A stretch of DNA of 64,000 nucleotides, from positions 3,900,001-3,964,000 of the forward strand of contig NZ_CP114036.1 in the NCBI RefSeq assembly GCF_026898115.1. Reading direction: 5' to 3'. Positions within the stretch are counted from its first letter, which is position 1, and each line of letters begins with the position of its first letter. The position numbers and the translations under genes were made by a program. The DNA is from Streptomyces sp. S465 (GTDB taxonomy: Bacteria > Actinomycetota > Actinomycetes > Streptomycetales > Streptomycetaceae). The notes below the pieces were generated by a model, which ran no database searches, was not told where the DNA came from, and saw nothing but the letters and a program-made list of their open reading frames with translations. Below, piece after piece: positions 44,625 through 54,194 of this stretch.

Positions 44625-45149
44625 TCACGTGCCGAAGCCGAAGGAGCCCGCCCCGTCCACCTTGGCGCGCAGCCGCTTGCCCTTCTCGGTGGCCTGCGCG
44701 TTGAGCTCGTCCTGGAACGCGCGCATCCGCGCCCGGAGACCGGCGTCGTGCGCGGCGAGTACGCGGGCGGCGAGCAGCCCCGCGTTCCGGGCGCCGCCGA
44801 CCGAGACGGTGGCCACCGGAACCCCCGCGGGCATCTGGACGATCGACAGCAGCGAGTCCATGCCGTCGAGGTACTTCAGCGGTACGGGCACCCCGATGAC
44901 CGGCAGCGGGGTGACAGAGGCGAGCATGCCCGGGAGATGGGCGGCGCCGCCCGCGCCCGCGATGATCGCCTTGAGGCCGCGGTCCGCCGCGTTCTCCCCG
45001 TAGGCGACCATCTCGCGCGGCATGCGGTGGGCCGAGACGACATCCACCTCGTAGGGGACCTCGAACTCGTCGAGGGCCTTGGCCGCTTCTTCCATGACGG
45101 GCCAGTCGGAGTCGGAGCCCATGACGATGCCGATCACAGGAGCGCTCAT
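44625..45149 (-). CDS. purE: N5-carboxyaminoimidazole ribonucleotide mutase
   Basis: 174 residues, the octameric class I PurE of purine synthesis. IGIVMGSDSDWPVMEEA and the catalytic His41 in SAHRMP, GAGGAAHLPGMLAS and the C-terminal VATVSVGGARNAGLLAARVL. The gene overlaps purK by four bases (ATGA), so the two are translationally coupled in the order purK-purE. Confidence 0.97.
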   Translation of the reverse strand: MSAPVIGIVMGSDSDWPVMEEAAKALDEFEVPYEVDVVSAHRMPREMVAYGENAADRGLKAIIAGAGGAAHLPGMLASVTPLPVIGVPVPLKYLDGMDSLLSIVQMPAGVPVATVSVGGARNAGLLAARVLAAHDAGLRARMRAFQDELNAQATEKGKRLRAKVDGAGSFGFGT

Positions 45150-46285
45150 TCGGTGATGGTCCCTCGGAGGTAGTCGGCGGCGTGGCGGCCGCGCTCGCGC
45201 ACATCGGCCAGGTCGTCGCCGTAGGTGTTGACGTGGCCGACCTTGCGTCCCGGCTTCACGTCCTTGCCATACATATGGATCTTGAGCGCCGGGTCGCGCG
45301 CCATGCAGTGCAGATACGGCGCGTACATGTCGGGGAAGTCGCCGCCGAGCACATTGGTCATCACGGTCCACGTCGCACGCGGCCGCGGATCGCCGAGCGG
45401 CAGGTCCAGCACGGCCCGCACATGGTTGGCGAACTGGGAGGTGACGGCGCCGTCCTGGGTCCAGTGACCGGAGTTGTGCGGGCGCATGGCCAGTTCATTG
45501 ACCAGCAGTCGGCCGTCACGGGTCTCGAACAGCTCGACCGCGAGATGGCCGACCACCCCCAGCTCCGCCGCGATCTTCAGCGCCATCTCCTGCGCCTGGC
45601 CGGACAGCTCCTCGGACAGGCCGGGGGCCGGGGCGATCACGGTGTCACAGACCCCGTTCACCTGGATCGACTCCACGACGGGGTAGGCCACGGCCTGGCC
45701 GTGCGGGGACCGTACGACATTGGCGGCGAGCTCACGGGCGAAGTCGACCATCTCCTCGGCGAGGACGGGCACCCCGGCGCGGAACGGCTCGGCCGCCTCC
45801 GCCACCTCGCGGACGACCCATACGCCCTTGCCGTCGTAGCCGCCGCGCACCGTCTTCAGGACGACCGGGAAGCCTGTGCCCTCATCGGCGAACCGGGCGA
45901 CGTCCTCGGGGTCGGCCACGATGCGGTGGCGGGGGCACGGCACACCGGCCTCGCGCAGCCGCTCCCGCATCACACCCTTGTCCTGGGCGTGCCGCAGCGC
46001 CTCGACTCCGGGGCGGATGACCACGCCCTCCGCTTCCAGGGCGTGCAGATGCTCGGCCGGGACGTGCTCGTGGTCGAAGGTGACCACATCACAGCCTTGT
46101 GCGAACGCACGAAGGGTGTCCAGGTCGCGGTAGTCGCCGATGACGACATCGCTGACCACCTGGGCCGCCGAGTCCTGCGGGGTGTCACTGAGCAGCTTGA
46201 ACCTGATGCCGAGGGGGATGCCCGCCTCGTGGGTCATACGGGCGAGCTGGCCGCCGCCGACCATGCCGACTACCGGGAATGTCAC
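45146..46285 (-). CDS. purK: N5-carboxyaminoimidazole ribonucleotide synthase
   Basis: About 379 residues, ATP-grasp enzyme that carboxylates AIR with bicarbonate. VVGMVGGGQLARMTHEAGIP, TVRGGYDGKGVWVV, EEMVDFARELA, and NELAMRPHNSGHWTQDGAVTSQF. Start by homology is the GTG at 46,283-46,285, which directly abuts GGGAGG with no spacing; a leaderless or unusually short-spaced initiation is therefore possible. Divergent from the GtrA gene. Confidence 0.95.
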   Translation of the reverse strand: MTFPVVGMVGGGQLARMTHEAGIPLGIRFKLLSDTPQDSAAQVVSDVVIGDYRDLDTLRAFAQGCDVVTFDHEHVPAEHLHALEAEGVVIRPGVEALRHAQDKGVMRERLREAGVPCPRHRIVADPEDVARFADEGTGFPVVLKTVRGGYDGKGVWVVREVAEAAEPFRAGVPVLAEEMVDFARELAANVVRSPHGQAVAYPVVESIQVNGVCDTVIAPAPGLSEELSGQAQEMALKIAAELGVVGHLAVELFETRDGRLLVNELAMRPHNSGHWTQDGAVTSQFANHVRAVLDLPLGDPRPRATWTVMTNVLGGDFPDMYAPYLHCMARDPALKIHMYGKDVKPGRKVGHVNTYGDDLADVRERGRHAADYLRGTITE

Positions 46286-46447
46286 CCTCCCAGGGTAACT
46301 TCCCCGTTCGACCGGCCCTGACCTGCGTTGGAGGAACCTCCAGATATCCGTACCGGTCTCCTGACGCGGCCTGAAGGGCACGGGCCACGGCCGCTGGTTA
46401 GCATGGGGGGATTGACGACGCCGACGGGACGGGGCTGAACGATCACC

Positions 46448-46975
46448 ATGAGTGAGCGGAGCACACTCGGCGGGCTGCGCGCCCAGATGGGGCAACTGGC
46501 CCGCGAGATCGCGAAGTTCGGGGTGGTCGGCGGGGCCGGGGTCTTCGTCAATCTCGCGGTGTTCAACCTGGTGCGCAGCGTCACCGAACTGCCCGTGGTG
46601 CGGGCCAGCATCGTGGCGACGGTGGTCGCCACCGGCTTCAACTACGTGGGGTACCGCTACTTCACCTACCGGGACCGCGACAAGCAGGGCCGCACCAAGG
46701 AGCTCAGCCTCTTCCTGCTGTTCAGCGCCATCGGCCTGATCATCGAGAACGGTGTGCTCTACACCGCCACCTACGGCTTCGGGTGGGACGGCTCACTCCA
46801 GAGCAATGTGTTCAAGTTCGTCGGCATCGGCCTGGGCACCCTCTTCCGGTTCTGGTCCTACCGCACCTGGGTGTTCCGGACGCTGCCCGCACGGGATGCC
46901 GTCGAGCGCGCGGAGGCGTTCCTGTCCGAGGCGCCGCCCGCCCAGGCCGGCCGGAAGCAGCCGGTCCGCAAGTAG
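46448..46975 (+). CDS. GtrA family membrane protein
   Basis: 175 residues with four hydrophobic segments; FGVVGGAGVFVNLAVFNLVR, then ATVVATGFNYVGYRYFTYRD and the last FKFVGIGLGTLFRFWSYRTW. GtrA proteins are thought to move or flip undecaprenyl-phosphate-linked sugars across the membrane for glycan decoration. That fits the LCP/glycosyltransferase neighbourhood. ATG 46,448, no strong ribosome site. Confidence 0.88.
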   Translation: MSERSTLGGLRAQMGQLAREIAKFGVVGGAGVFVNLAVFNLVRSVTELPVVRASIVATVVATGFNYVGYRYFTYRDRDKQGRTKELSLFLLFSAIGLIIENGVLYTATYGFGWDGSLQSNVFKFVGIGLGTLFRFWSYRTWVFRTLPARDAVERAEAFLSEAPPAQAGRKQPVRK

Positions 46976-47003
46976 CCGGTGCGCAAGCAGGGCCCGCCAG
47001 GGG

Positions 47004-48254
47004 TCAGGGCTCCGGGTGTTCCTCGGCCTCCCGGCTGAGGAAGAGCGCGAACACCGGCGGATACTGCTGGAGCAGCTCCAGCCGGCCGCCGTCCGCCTCC
47101 GCCAGGTCCCGGGCCACCGCGAGCCCGAGCCCGGTGGAGTTCCGTCCGCTGACCGTCCGCTCGAAGACCCGCGCCCCCAGGTCCGGCGCCACCCCGGGCC
47201 CCTCGTCGGAGACCTCCACCACGGCCTGGTTGCCGGTGACCCGGGTACGCAGCGCGACCGTACCGTCACCGTGCATCAGCGAGTTCTCGATCAGCGTCGC
47301 CAGCACCTGGGCGACCGCGCCCGGGGTGCCCACCGCGCGCAGCCCCTTCTTGCCCGAGCGCACGATGGCGCGGCCCTCGCTGCGCGAGGCCGGGCGCCAC
47401 TCCTCGATCTGCTGCTTGACCACCTCGTCCAGATCGAAGGCGACCGCGGAGCCGCTGCGCGGATCGCGGGAGTTGGTCAGCAGCCGCTGGACGACGTCGG
47501 TGAGCCGCTCCACCTGGCCCAGCGCGATCGTCGCCTCCTCCTTGACCGTCTCCGGATCGTCGGTGAGCGTGATCTCCTCCAGCCGCATCGACAGCGCGGT
47601 CAGCGGCGTACGGAGCTGGTGCGAGGCGTCGGCGGCCAGCCGCCGCTCGGCGGTGAGCATCCGGGCGATGCGCTCGGCGCTCGAGTCCAGCACATCGGCG
47701 ACCCGGTCCAGCTCCGGCACCCCGTAGCGCCGGTGGCGCGGCCGGGGGTCCCCGGAGCCCAGCCGCTCGGCGGTCTCCGCGAGGTCGGTGAGCGGGGCGG
47801 AGAGCCGGTGCGCCTGGCGTACGGCCAGGGCGACCGCGGCGAGCACGGCGAGCAGCGCGACCGCGAGGATGATCAGCATGGTGCGGCCGACCTCGCGGCT
47901 CACGGTGGAGCGGGACGCCTCGACCCGTACCACCTCGCCCTGCTCGCCCGTCTCCTCGGCGGAGATGACCTCGCCCGTGGGGCGCTTGCCGATCTCCACA
48001 TCGCGGTGGTCGGGCATCCTGATCACGGCGTAGCGGCCGGACTCGATCTGCTCGCGCAGCACCCGGGCGGTGACCCCCTCGCCGCCCAGCAACCTGCTGT
48101 CGACGATGCTGACCAGGCGTACGGCGTCGGAGCTCACGCTCTCCTTGGCGCTGTTCTCGATGGTCCGCGTCTCGACGATGACCAGCGACAGGCCGAAGAC
48201 GGCGATGACGACGAGCACCACGGCCAGCGTGGAGTTGATCAAGCGACGGCGCAT
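47004..48254 (-). CDS. Sensor histidine kinase
   Basis: 416 residues. N-terminal membrane segment (about 8-30), periplasm-facing sensor part (about 31-140), second membrane segment (about 141-165), HAMP (about 165-215) then the dimerisation domain with phospho-acceptor His212 in DASHQLRTPL, and the ATPase domain (NSLMHGDGTVALRT, DEGPGVAP, GLGLAVARDLAE). 31 bases after the response regulator gene and probably cotranscribed. Signal unknown. Confidence 0.94.
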   Translation of the reverse strand: MRRRLINSTLAVVLVVIAVFGLSLVIVETRTIENSAKESVSSDAVRLVSIVDSRLLGGEGVTARVLREQIESGRYAVIRMPDHRDVEIGKRPTGEVISAEETGEQGEVVRVEASRSTVSREVGRTMLIILAVALLAVLAAVALAVRQAHRLSAPLTDLAETAERLGSGDPRPRHRRYGVPELDRVADVLDSSAERIARMLTAERRLAADASHQLRTPLTALSMRLEEITLTDDPETVKEEATIALGQVERLTDVVQRLLTNSRDPRSGSAVAFDLDEVVKQQIEEWRPASRSEGRAIVRSGKKGLRAVGTPGAVAQVLATLIENSLMHGDGTVALRTRVTGNQAVVEVSDEGPGVAPDLGARVFERTVSGRNSTGLGLAVARDLAEADGGRLELLQQYPPVFALFLSREAEEHPEP

Positions 48255-48285
48255 GGCCCCACCGTGTCAGTCCTGGTCAGCTTTC

Positions 48286-48966
48286 TCAGCTTTTCTCGAA
48301 CCGGAAGCCGACACCACGGACGGTGGCGATGTACCGGGGGTTGGCCGCATCGTCACCGAGCTTCTTGCGCAGCCAGGAGATGTGCATGTCGAGGGTTTTG
48401 GTGGAGGACCACCAGGTGGTGTCCCACACCTCGCGCATCAGCTGATCGCGGGTGACGACCCGCCCGGCGTCCCGCACCAGGACGCGCAGCAGATCGAACT
48501 CCTTGGCGGTCAGCTGGAGCTCCTCGTCGCCCATCCAGGCGCGGTGCGACTCGACGTCGATCCGCACCCCGTGGGTGGCCGGCTGCTGTTGCTGCGTCTC
48601 GACGGCCCCGCGCCGCAGCAGCGCCCGCACCCGGGCGAGCAGCTCGGCGAGCCGGAACGGCTTGGTGACGTAGTCGTCCGCGCCGGCGTCCAGGCCGACC
48701 ACCGTGTCCACCTCGTCCGCGCGGGCCGTGAGCACCAGCACCGGAAAGCCGTGGCCCTCGGTACGGAGCCGACGACAGACCTCGAGCCCGTCCATCCCCG
48801 GCAGGCCGAGGTCGAGGACGAGCAGGTCGACGCCTCCTTGCAGACCGGCGTCGAGCGCGGTGGGTCCGTCCTCCCGCACCTCGACCTCGTACCCCTCGCG
48901 GCGCAGGGCGCGGGCGAGCGGCTCCGAGATGGATGCGTCATCCTCGGCGAGCAGTACTCGGGTCAT
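48286..48966 (-). CDS. OmpR-family response regulator
   Basis: 226 residues. Receiver domain with Asp52 in VLDLGLPGMDG, acidic pocket EDD near residue 9 and Lys near 102 (VTKPFRLAELL), followed by a winged-helix DNA-binding domain (HRAWMGDEELQLTAKEFDLL and LDMHISWLRKKLGDD). ATG at 48,964-48,966 begins MTRVLLAEDDAS. Transcribed before its kinase; divergent from the peptide transporter. Confidence 0.95.
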   Translation of the reverse strand: MTRVLLAEDDASISEPLARALRREGYEVEVREDGPTALDAGLQGGVDLLVLDLGLPGMDGLEVCRRLRTEGHGFPVLVLTARADEVDTVVGLDAGADDYVTKPFRLAELLARVRALLRRGAVETQQQQPATHGVRIDVESHRAWMGDEELQLTAKEFDLLRVLVRDAGRVVTRDQLMREVWDTTWWSSTKTLDMHISWLRKKLGDDAANPRYIATVRGVGFRFEKS

Positions 48967-49285
48967 GGGGTGATGGTAGTCCGCCGAGGTCGGAGCACGG
49001 GGCGCGTACCAGGTGACGGGCGCAGCACGGAAGGTGGCACACGCCACGCGTGAGGTATCTCTCACCGTACCCGGGAGTAGCAAGTACGTATCGTATGGTG
49101 AAACAACGTCTGTAGCACTCCTCCGGGGCCTTTGGCCGTGACGACGCGCCGAAGGTCTCTGTCGTGTCCGGAGGGACGAGGTCGGCACGACCGGCCCGGC
49201 CCGCGCCGGCGCTCAGTCGCTCAGCCATCCCCCCACGGGCGCTGGCCCCGCTGGCAGCGCTCCCTGAGCACGCAAGGAAACCACC
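48967..49285. other. Intergenic region between the two-component system and the POT transporter
   Basis: 319 bases. It holds the palindrome GTGAG-N6-CTCAC (49,050-49,065), an AT-richer stretch GTACGTATCGTATGGTGAAA (about 49,085-49,105) that may be promoter sequence for the transporter, and no credible ORF. Confidence 0.45.
49050..49065. promoter_or_regulatory. Inverted repeat GTGAG-GTATCT-CTCAC
   Basis: Perfect 5-bp arms in the shared upstream region of the response regulator and POT genes; candidate operator. Confidence 0.45.
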
Positions 49286-50812
49286 ATGGCGTCCAGCCTG
49301 ACGAAGGGCGCCACCGCGCAGGGGATCCCTGCCGGCGGCAAAACCTTCTTCGGCCACCCCCGCGGCCTGGCCACTCTCTTCATGATCGAGATGTGGGAGC
49401 GGTTCAGCTTCTACGGCATGCGGGCTCTCCTCGTCGTCTATCTGATCTCCGGCGGCCCCGACGCCAAGGTCGGTGGACAGGGCGGCGGGCTCGGGATGTC
49501 CGAGGGCAACGCGGTGGCCATCTACTCGGTCTACCTGGCCCTGGTCTATCTGCTGGCCATGCCCGGCGGCTGGTTCGGCGACCGGGTCTGGGGGCCGCGC
49601 AAGACCGTGGTCATCGCGTCCGGAGTCGTGATGGCCGGACACCTGGCGCTCTCCGTCCCCGGCGAGGCGACCTTCTTCGTCGGCCTCGGCCTGGTGGCGC
49701 TCGGCTCGGGTCTGATCAAGGCCAACATCTCGACGATGGTGGGCCAGCTCTACGACGGGCCGCAGGACCCGCGCCGGGACGGCGGCTTCACCCTCTTCTA
49801 CATCGGCATCAACATCGGTGCCTTCGCCGCCCCGTTGGTGATCGGGACCGTCGGCCAGTCCTACAACTGGCACCTGGGCTTCGCGCTCGCCGCACTGGGC
49901 ATGGCCCTGGGCCTGGTCCAGTTCCTGATCGGCACCCGCCACCTGAGCCCGGAGAGCAGCACCGTCCCCACCCCGCTGGCGGCCGAGGAGCGCCGCTCCT
50001 GGCTGCGCAAGGCGATGATCTGGCTGATCGTCGCCGCGGTCTTCTACACCGGGGTGGCCCTCAGCGGCAGTTGGACGCTCAACTGGGTGCTGGTCCCGAT
50101 CACCGTCCTGGGCCTGATCATCCCGACCGGGGTGCTGATCCGGATCAAGCGCGACCGGGATCTGTCGGCGGTCGAGCAGACCAAGGTGAGCGGCTACATC
50201 TGGTTCTTCGTGGCCGCCGCGGTGTTCTGGATGATCTACGACCAGGGCGGTTCGACGATGTCCGCCTTCGCGGACGCCAAGACCGCGGACACGATCTTCG
50301 GGCTGCACTTCCCGTCCTCGTGGTTCCAGTCGGTCAACCCGCTGATGATCATGGCGCTGGCCCCGATCTTCGCCTGGCTGTGGCTGTGGCTGGCGCGGCG
50401 CGACCGGGAGCCGAACACCACGGTGAAGTTCGCGATGGCCCTGGTCCTGATCGGTGCCTCGTTCTTCGTCTTCGTCGTGCCGATGGGAATGGCCGAGGAC
50501 GGGACCAAGGTCAGCCCGCTGTGGCTGGTGTCGATCTACATGGTCCAGACGATGGGCGAGCTGTGCCTGTCGCCGGTCGGTCTGTCGGTGACCACCAAGA
50601 TGGCGCCGGCGAAGTACGCCAGCCAGATGATGGGCGTGTGGTTCCTGGCCGTGACCGCGGGCGACTGCGTCACCGGGCTGCTGTCCATCGCCGGGGTGGA
50701 CCTGAGCGGGGTCGGGGTGATCGCGCTGGAGGCGGCCTTGGCGGCGCTCGCGGGCTTCGCGGTCTTCATGTACCGGAAGAAGGTCGTGGCCTTGATGGCC
50801 GACGTCCACTGA
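49286..50812 (+). CDS. POT (PTR2) family proton-coupled oligopeptide transporter
   Basis: 508 residues with about 12-14 membrane segments. Shows the POT signature EMWERFSFYGMRALLVVYLI (ExxERFxYYG) and FTLFYIGINIGAFAAPL, which carry the proton and peptide-binding residues. Imports di- and tripeptides. ATG at 49,286 behind AAGGAAACCACC. A bidirectional terminator follows. Confidence 0.95.
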   Translation: MASSLTKGATAQGIPAGGKTFFGHPRGLATLFMIEMWERFSFYGMRALLVVYLISGGPDAKVGGQGGGLGMSEGNAVAIYSVYLALVYLLAMPGGWFGDRVWGPRKTVVIASGVVMAGHLALSVPGEATFFVGLGLVALGSGLIKANISTMVGQLYDGPQDPRRDGGFTLFYIGINIGAFAAPLVIGTVGQSYNWHLGFALAALGMALGLVQFLIGTRHLSPESSTVPTPLAAEERRSWLRKAMIWLIVAAVFYTGVALSGSWTLNWVLVPITVLGLIIPTGVLIRIKRDRDLSAVEQTKVSGYIWFFVAAAVFWMIYDQGGSTMSAFADAKTADTIFGLHFPSSWFQSVNPLMIMALAPIFAWLWLWLARRDREPNTTVKFAMALVLIGASFFVFVVPMGMAEDGTKVSPLWLVSIYMVQTMGELCLSPVGLSVTTKMAPAKYASQMMGVWFLAVTAGDCVTGLLSIAGVDLSGVGVIALEAALAALAGFAVFMYRKKVVALMADVH

Positions 50813-50831
50813 CGTCGATCCGGACCCGTGG

Positions 50832-50860
50832 GGCCCGGCGCGGGGAGACCGCGCCGGGCC
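50832..50860. terminator. Bidirectional terminator
   Basis: 12-bp perfect arms GGCCCGGCGCGG / CCGCGCCGGGCC with a 5-base loop between the POT transporter stop and the convergent surface-protein gene. Confidence 0.8.
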
Positions 50861-50872
50861 TCGCGCATGTGC

Positions 50873-52186
50873 TCAGCGGGTGGTGCCGCGCAGTCTGCGC
50901 CACGGGGTGAGGACGAAGATGGCGCCGCCGAGCAGGACGGTGGTACCGGCGATCAGGGCGAGCGCCTTCAGCCCGCCGTGGTCGTTCGCACCGGTCTCGG
51001 CGAGACCGCCGCTGGTACCGGAGCCGCTGCTGCCCGACGACCCGCCGGAGGTGTCGCCGCCGGTCGTACCGCCGCTCGTGTCACCGCCGGTGGTGCCGCC
51101 GGGCTGACCCGTGGTGTCCAGTTCGAGCGAGACACCGGGGTCCTTGGACGGGGTGCACGTGGTGGTCGTACCGAGCGCCTTGACCGTCAGCACCCCGGGG
51201 GTGAGCGTCGACGTGCCCGTCGCACCCGGCTTGTAGGTGCCGGTGAGGTCGGGGATCTCCATCGGGTCGCCGGACGTGATGGGCTCCTTGTTGGTCGGCC
51301 CCTCCACGGCGACGGTGCCCTTGTCCGCACCGCCGACCTTGACGGCCATCGACGGCTTGACCGAATCGGCGGGGATGTCGGCCGGGCTGTCCATCACGGA
51401 CTTGCCGAACTTCACGGTCAGATCGAAGTTCGCGCCGTTCTTGGTGGCGTTGATCTGGACCGGGGAGGTCGCGTTCTTGTCGCCGATGGGGGTCTTGCAG
51501 GCATAGGCGACCTGGACCTCCTTACCGGTGAACGAGTCGTTCCCGCCGTCCCCGCCACCGGTGGTGCCGCTGGTCGTACCACTACTGCTGGTGCCGCTGG
51601 TCGTGCCGCTGCTTGTGCCGCTCGTCGTGCCGCCCGAATCGTCGCCGTCGTCCGTCACCTTGATGGTCGCGGCGGCCTTGACGGCCTCCTTCGCCGAGCA
51701 CTTGGTGTCCGTGGACAGCGGCTTGCTGACGTTGATGTTGTAGGCGCCGGGCGTCAGCGTCACCTCACCCGCCTTCGTGAGCTTCAGCTTCCCCTTCATG
51801 TCGGAGAGCTTCATCTCAGCGCCCTTGGGGATCGCCGGGTTCTCCCGCGGCCCCTCCAGGGACAGCTCACCGGTCTGGGCGCCGCCCACCGTGATGGTGC
51901 CGGTCGGCAGCACCGTGTTGGCCTCCAGGTCGAGGATCGGCGGGTTCGTGGAGGCGGCCTTCACCGTCTTCCACACCACCTCGACCTCGTCGCCGACCTT
52001 GGCCGTCTTCGGTGCCGTCACGGCCACCGTCGTGGTGCCCTCCACCGGGGGCAGGCCCGAGATGGCGGGCGGTATGCACTCGGTCTGGTACGAGACCTCG
52101 GCGCCCTGTGCGGTGCCCGCGCCGAGCAGCACGCCCCCACCGCCGAGCAGCAGCGCGACGGCGGCCGCACTCACTCTTCGTCGCAT
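50873..52186 (-). CDS. Surface protein with LAETG sortase signal and repeated domain
   Basis: 437 residues. Signal peptide (1-28, ending GTAQG-A), a first extracellular domain (about 30-175), a Gly/Ser/Thr linker (about 180-215), a second domain (VAYACKTPIGDKNATSPVQI, about 225-365) and a Gly/Ser tail with LAETG, a hydrophobic segment and RR. Class E sortases of Streptomyces cut LAxTG, so it is probably anchored to peptidoglycan. The second domain is clearly related to the domain of the LPQTG protein at 54,195-54,953 (CKTPIGDK-type start). Function unknown. Last gene of a four-gene operon; its ATG is one base after the stop of the upstream gene. Confidence 0.85.
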   Translation of the reverse strand: MRRRVSAAAVALLLGGGGVLLGAGTAQGAEVSYQTECIPPAISGLPPVEGTTTVAVTAPKTAKVGDEVEVVWKTVKAASTNPPILDLEANTVLPTGTITVGGAQTGELSLEGPRENPAIPKGAEMKLSDMKGKLKLTKAGEVTLTPGAYNINVSKPLSTDTKCSAKEAVKAAATIKVTDDGDDSGGTTSGTSSGTTSGTSSSGTTSGTTGGGDGGNDSFTGKEVQVAYACKTPIGDKNATSPVQINATKNGANFDLTVKFGKSVMDSPADIPADSVKPSMAVKVGGADKGTVAVEGPTNKEPITSGDPMEIPDLTGTYKPGATGTSTLTPGVLTVKALGTTTTCTPSKDPGVSLELDTTGQPGGTTGGDTSGGTTGGDTSGGSSGSSGSGTSGGLAETGANDHGGLKALALIAGTTVLLGGAIFVLTPWRRLRGTTR

Positions 52187-52187
52187 C

Positions 52188-53228
52188 TCACGTGGTTCCT
52201 TTCGGAGTCGGTCGGATCTCCTCGGACGGTGCGGAAATCTGGTGGTGTGTCCGGGTGTCCGGCGCCGTGTCCGGGGTGAACCAGGGCAGCGCCGGACCCG
52301 CGCCGTTGGCCGGGGTGGGGGCGGGGGCCGAGGCCGGGGCGGCGGGCGTACGGGGCCGTACCTTGTCCACGACGGCCATGCCGATCCGGAAGACCGCCGC
52401 CGGGACCACCACGCACAGCAGGACCCAGAAGAGCGTGACGCCCCAGGGCCGTCCCACCGCCCACGGCTGTTCGACGAGCAGCTTGTCGCCGTAGCGCAGC
52501 GAGACCTGATAGTGGCCATGGGCCCCGGCCGACAGTTCGACGTCCAGCTTGACCTGCGCCTTCTTTCCCGGCTGGATGGTCCCCCGCCATCGCTGCTCCT
52601 CCCAGGAGGGGGCGAAGACGCCGTGCGAGGTGCCCACCTCGAAGACCGGATCGCGGGCCGGGGTCGAGCCGAGATTGCCGACGGTGACCACGAGCCGTCG
52701 CCTCGGCGGCGCGCCGAACCAGGTCAGCAGCCCGCTGGAGCCGTCGAGCCGGGCGGAGAGCACGCTCAGCCGCTCGCCCCCGGTCCGCTCCTTCGGCAGC
52801 GGCGCCACCGGGTGCCCGGCGACCTTGAACGTCACGTCCGCGGCGGCGGCCGCACCGGTGACGGTCGCTATGTGGATGACGCAGGGGCAGGGTTCGGGCG
52901 GCTCGGCGACCGGCAGCTTCTTGGTGAAGGTGCCGTCCGCGCCGACGGTGACCGCCCTGCCGTCACCGTTGGCGCAGGAGTTGGTGCCGCCGATCATGTT
53001 CTGTCCGCAGATGAGCAGGGTGAGCAGGGCGCGCGGCCGCCATCGTGCGCCGGTCACGGTGACCGTGCCGCCCGTGCCCGCCTCGGCCTGGGAGACCTTC
53101 GCGGTCGGGCCCTCGGCGGCCGCGGCGCCGCCCGTAAGGGGCGCACCGAGGGTGAGGAGGACCAGGGCGAGCACGGTGAGCACGGCGGGGGGCCGGGCCG
53201 GGGTGGCTCCGTATCGACATGCCTTCAC
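52188..53228 (-). CDS. Exported membrane-anchored beta-rich protein
   Basis: 346 residues. GTG at 53,228 behind AGGAG, signal peptide (about 10-38), an N-terminal domain with VTVTGARWRPRALLTLL, two internal Cys pairs (CGQ...CAN and PCPC) that look like disulfides, a second beta domain (LVVTVGNLGSTPARDPVFEV), and a C-terminal membrane segment (VTLFWVLLCVVVPAAVFRIG) with a short Pro/Ala-rich tail. The first part has a fold-like pattern similar to neocarzinostatin-type or Ig-like modules, but I do not assign a family. GTGA overlap with the upstream gene, so translationally coupled. Confidence 0.75.
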   Translation of the reverse strand: MKACRYGATPARPPAVLTVLALVLLTLGAPLTGGAAAAEGPTAKVSQAEAGTGGTVTVTGARWRPRALLTLLICGQNMIGGTNSCANGDGRAVTVGADGTFTKKLPVAEPPEPCPCVIHIATVTGAAAAADVTFKVAGHPVAPLPKERTGGERLSVLSARLDGSSGLLTWFGAPPRRRLVVTVGNLGSTPARDPVFEVGTSHGVFAPSWEEQRWRGTIQPGKKAQVKLDVELSAGAHGHYQVSLRYGDKLLVEQPWAVGRPWGVTLFWVLLCVVVPAAVFRIGMAVVDKVRPRTPAAPASAPAPTPANGAGPALPWFTPDTAPDTRTHHQISAPSEEIRPTPKGTT

Positions 53229-54169
53229 GTGGTCGCTCCTGCCCCTGTGCTCTGCGGTCGCGGTCGCGGGGTGCGGCGCCGTCTCCGCCGCCGTCGCAGC
53301 AGCCAGGCGCCCGCGCCGCCGCCCGTGCCCGCCAGGACGGCCGCCGCCGGGGCGAGCGGCCACCAGGGGACGGCGGTGTAGCCGGCGGTCGCGGTGGCGT
53401 GCGCGCCCCCGCCCGCGGTGACCGTGAGCCGCACGTCCACCGAGTCGAGGGCGGGCGGGTCCGGCCAGCTCTCGGTGAGCCGCACCCGTGTGCCCGGCTG
53501 AAGTTCGACCGGGAGGGTGCGGGGTTTCCGGCGCAGCACCTGGCCGAAGAGCCCGTCGGCGCGTACGGCCAGCCGCGGGGTCAGCACGGTGTTGCCGCGG
53601 TTGACGAGGGCGTAGCGGATGGCCGCCCCGCTGCCGCGGCCCTGGACGGTCACGTCCTCGACGGAGAGCGCGGACAGCGTCGCCCCGCTGATCCGCAGCC
53701 GCAGCCGCACCGCGATCTCGCGGCCGCCGGAGGACACCAGGACCTTGCCGGGGCGTTCGCCGGGCACCGCGTCGGACGGGACGGTGACGGTGAAGGGAAT
53801 GTCGGCGCGGGTGCGGGGCGGCACCGTCACGCGCTGTTCGGCGAGCGCGATCCGGGCACCGTCGGCACCGCGCAGCCGGACGGTGCGGGGACGCTGGCTC
53901 CGGTTGGTGACCGAAAGCTTGTCCTCGAGGACGGCGCCGGGCCCGCCTTCCAGGTAGATGTACGGCCGGTCGTCCGCGCCCGGTGCGCCCGCGCCGCCGG
54001 CGGCGGGCGCCGCCGACCAGTCGGGGCCGGCGGCGGCAGCCGTGGCGGGCCAGGCCAGTAGGGACGCGGCCAGCAGGGCCGGGGCGGATACGCGGACGAC
54101 CGCACGGACGTCTGCGGGGATGACCGCACGGACGGCAAGGCGGCTGACTGCACGGATACGCGGCGGCAT
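53225..54169 (-). CDS. Exported DUF916-like surface protein
   Basis: 314 residues. Signal peptide (about 25-47), extracellular beta-rich domains (PYIYLEGGPGAVLEDKLSVT near 70, then PPRTRADIPFTVTVPSDAVP), a C-terminal membrane segment (about 270-290) and an Arg-rich tail RRRRRRRRTPRPRPQ. The first domain resembles DUF916, which in Gram-positive bacteria is a peptidoglycan-linked, WxL-associated module. ATG at 54,169 behind CGAGGAGC. In the middle of the four-gene operon. Confidence 0.7.
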   Translation of the reverse strand: MPPRIRAVSRLAVRAVIPADVRAVVRVSAPALLAASLLAWPATAAAAGPDWSAAPAAGGAGAPGADDRPYIYLEGGPGAVLEDKLSVTNRSQRPRTVRLRGADGARIALAEQRVTVPPRTRADIPFTVTVPSDAVPGERPGKVLVSSGGREIAVRLRLRISGATLSALSVEDVTVQGRGSGAAIRYALVNRGNTVLTPRLAVRADGLFGQVLRRKPRTLPVELQPGTRVRLTESWPDPPALDSVDVRLTVTAGGGAHATATAGYTAVPWWPLAPAAAVLAGTGGGAGAWLLRRRRRRRRTPRPRPQSTGAGATT

Positions 54170-54194
54170 CGGCGGCTCCTCGGATGCCGCGGGA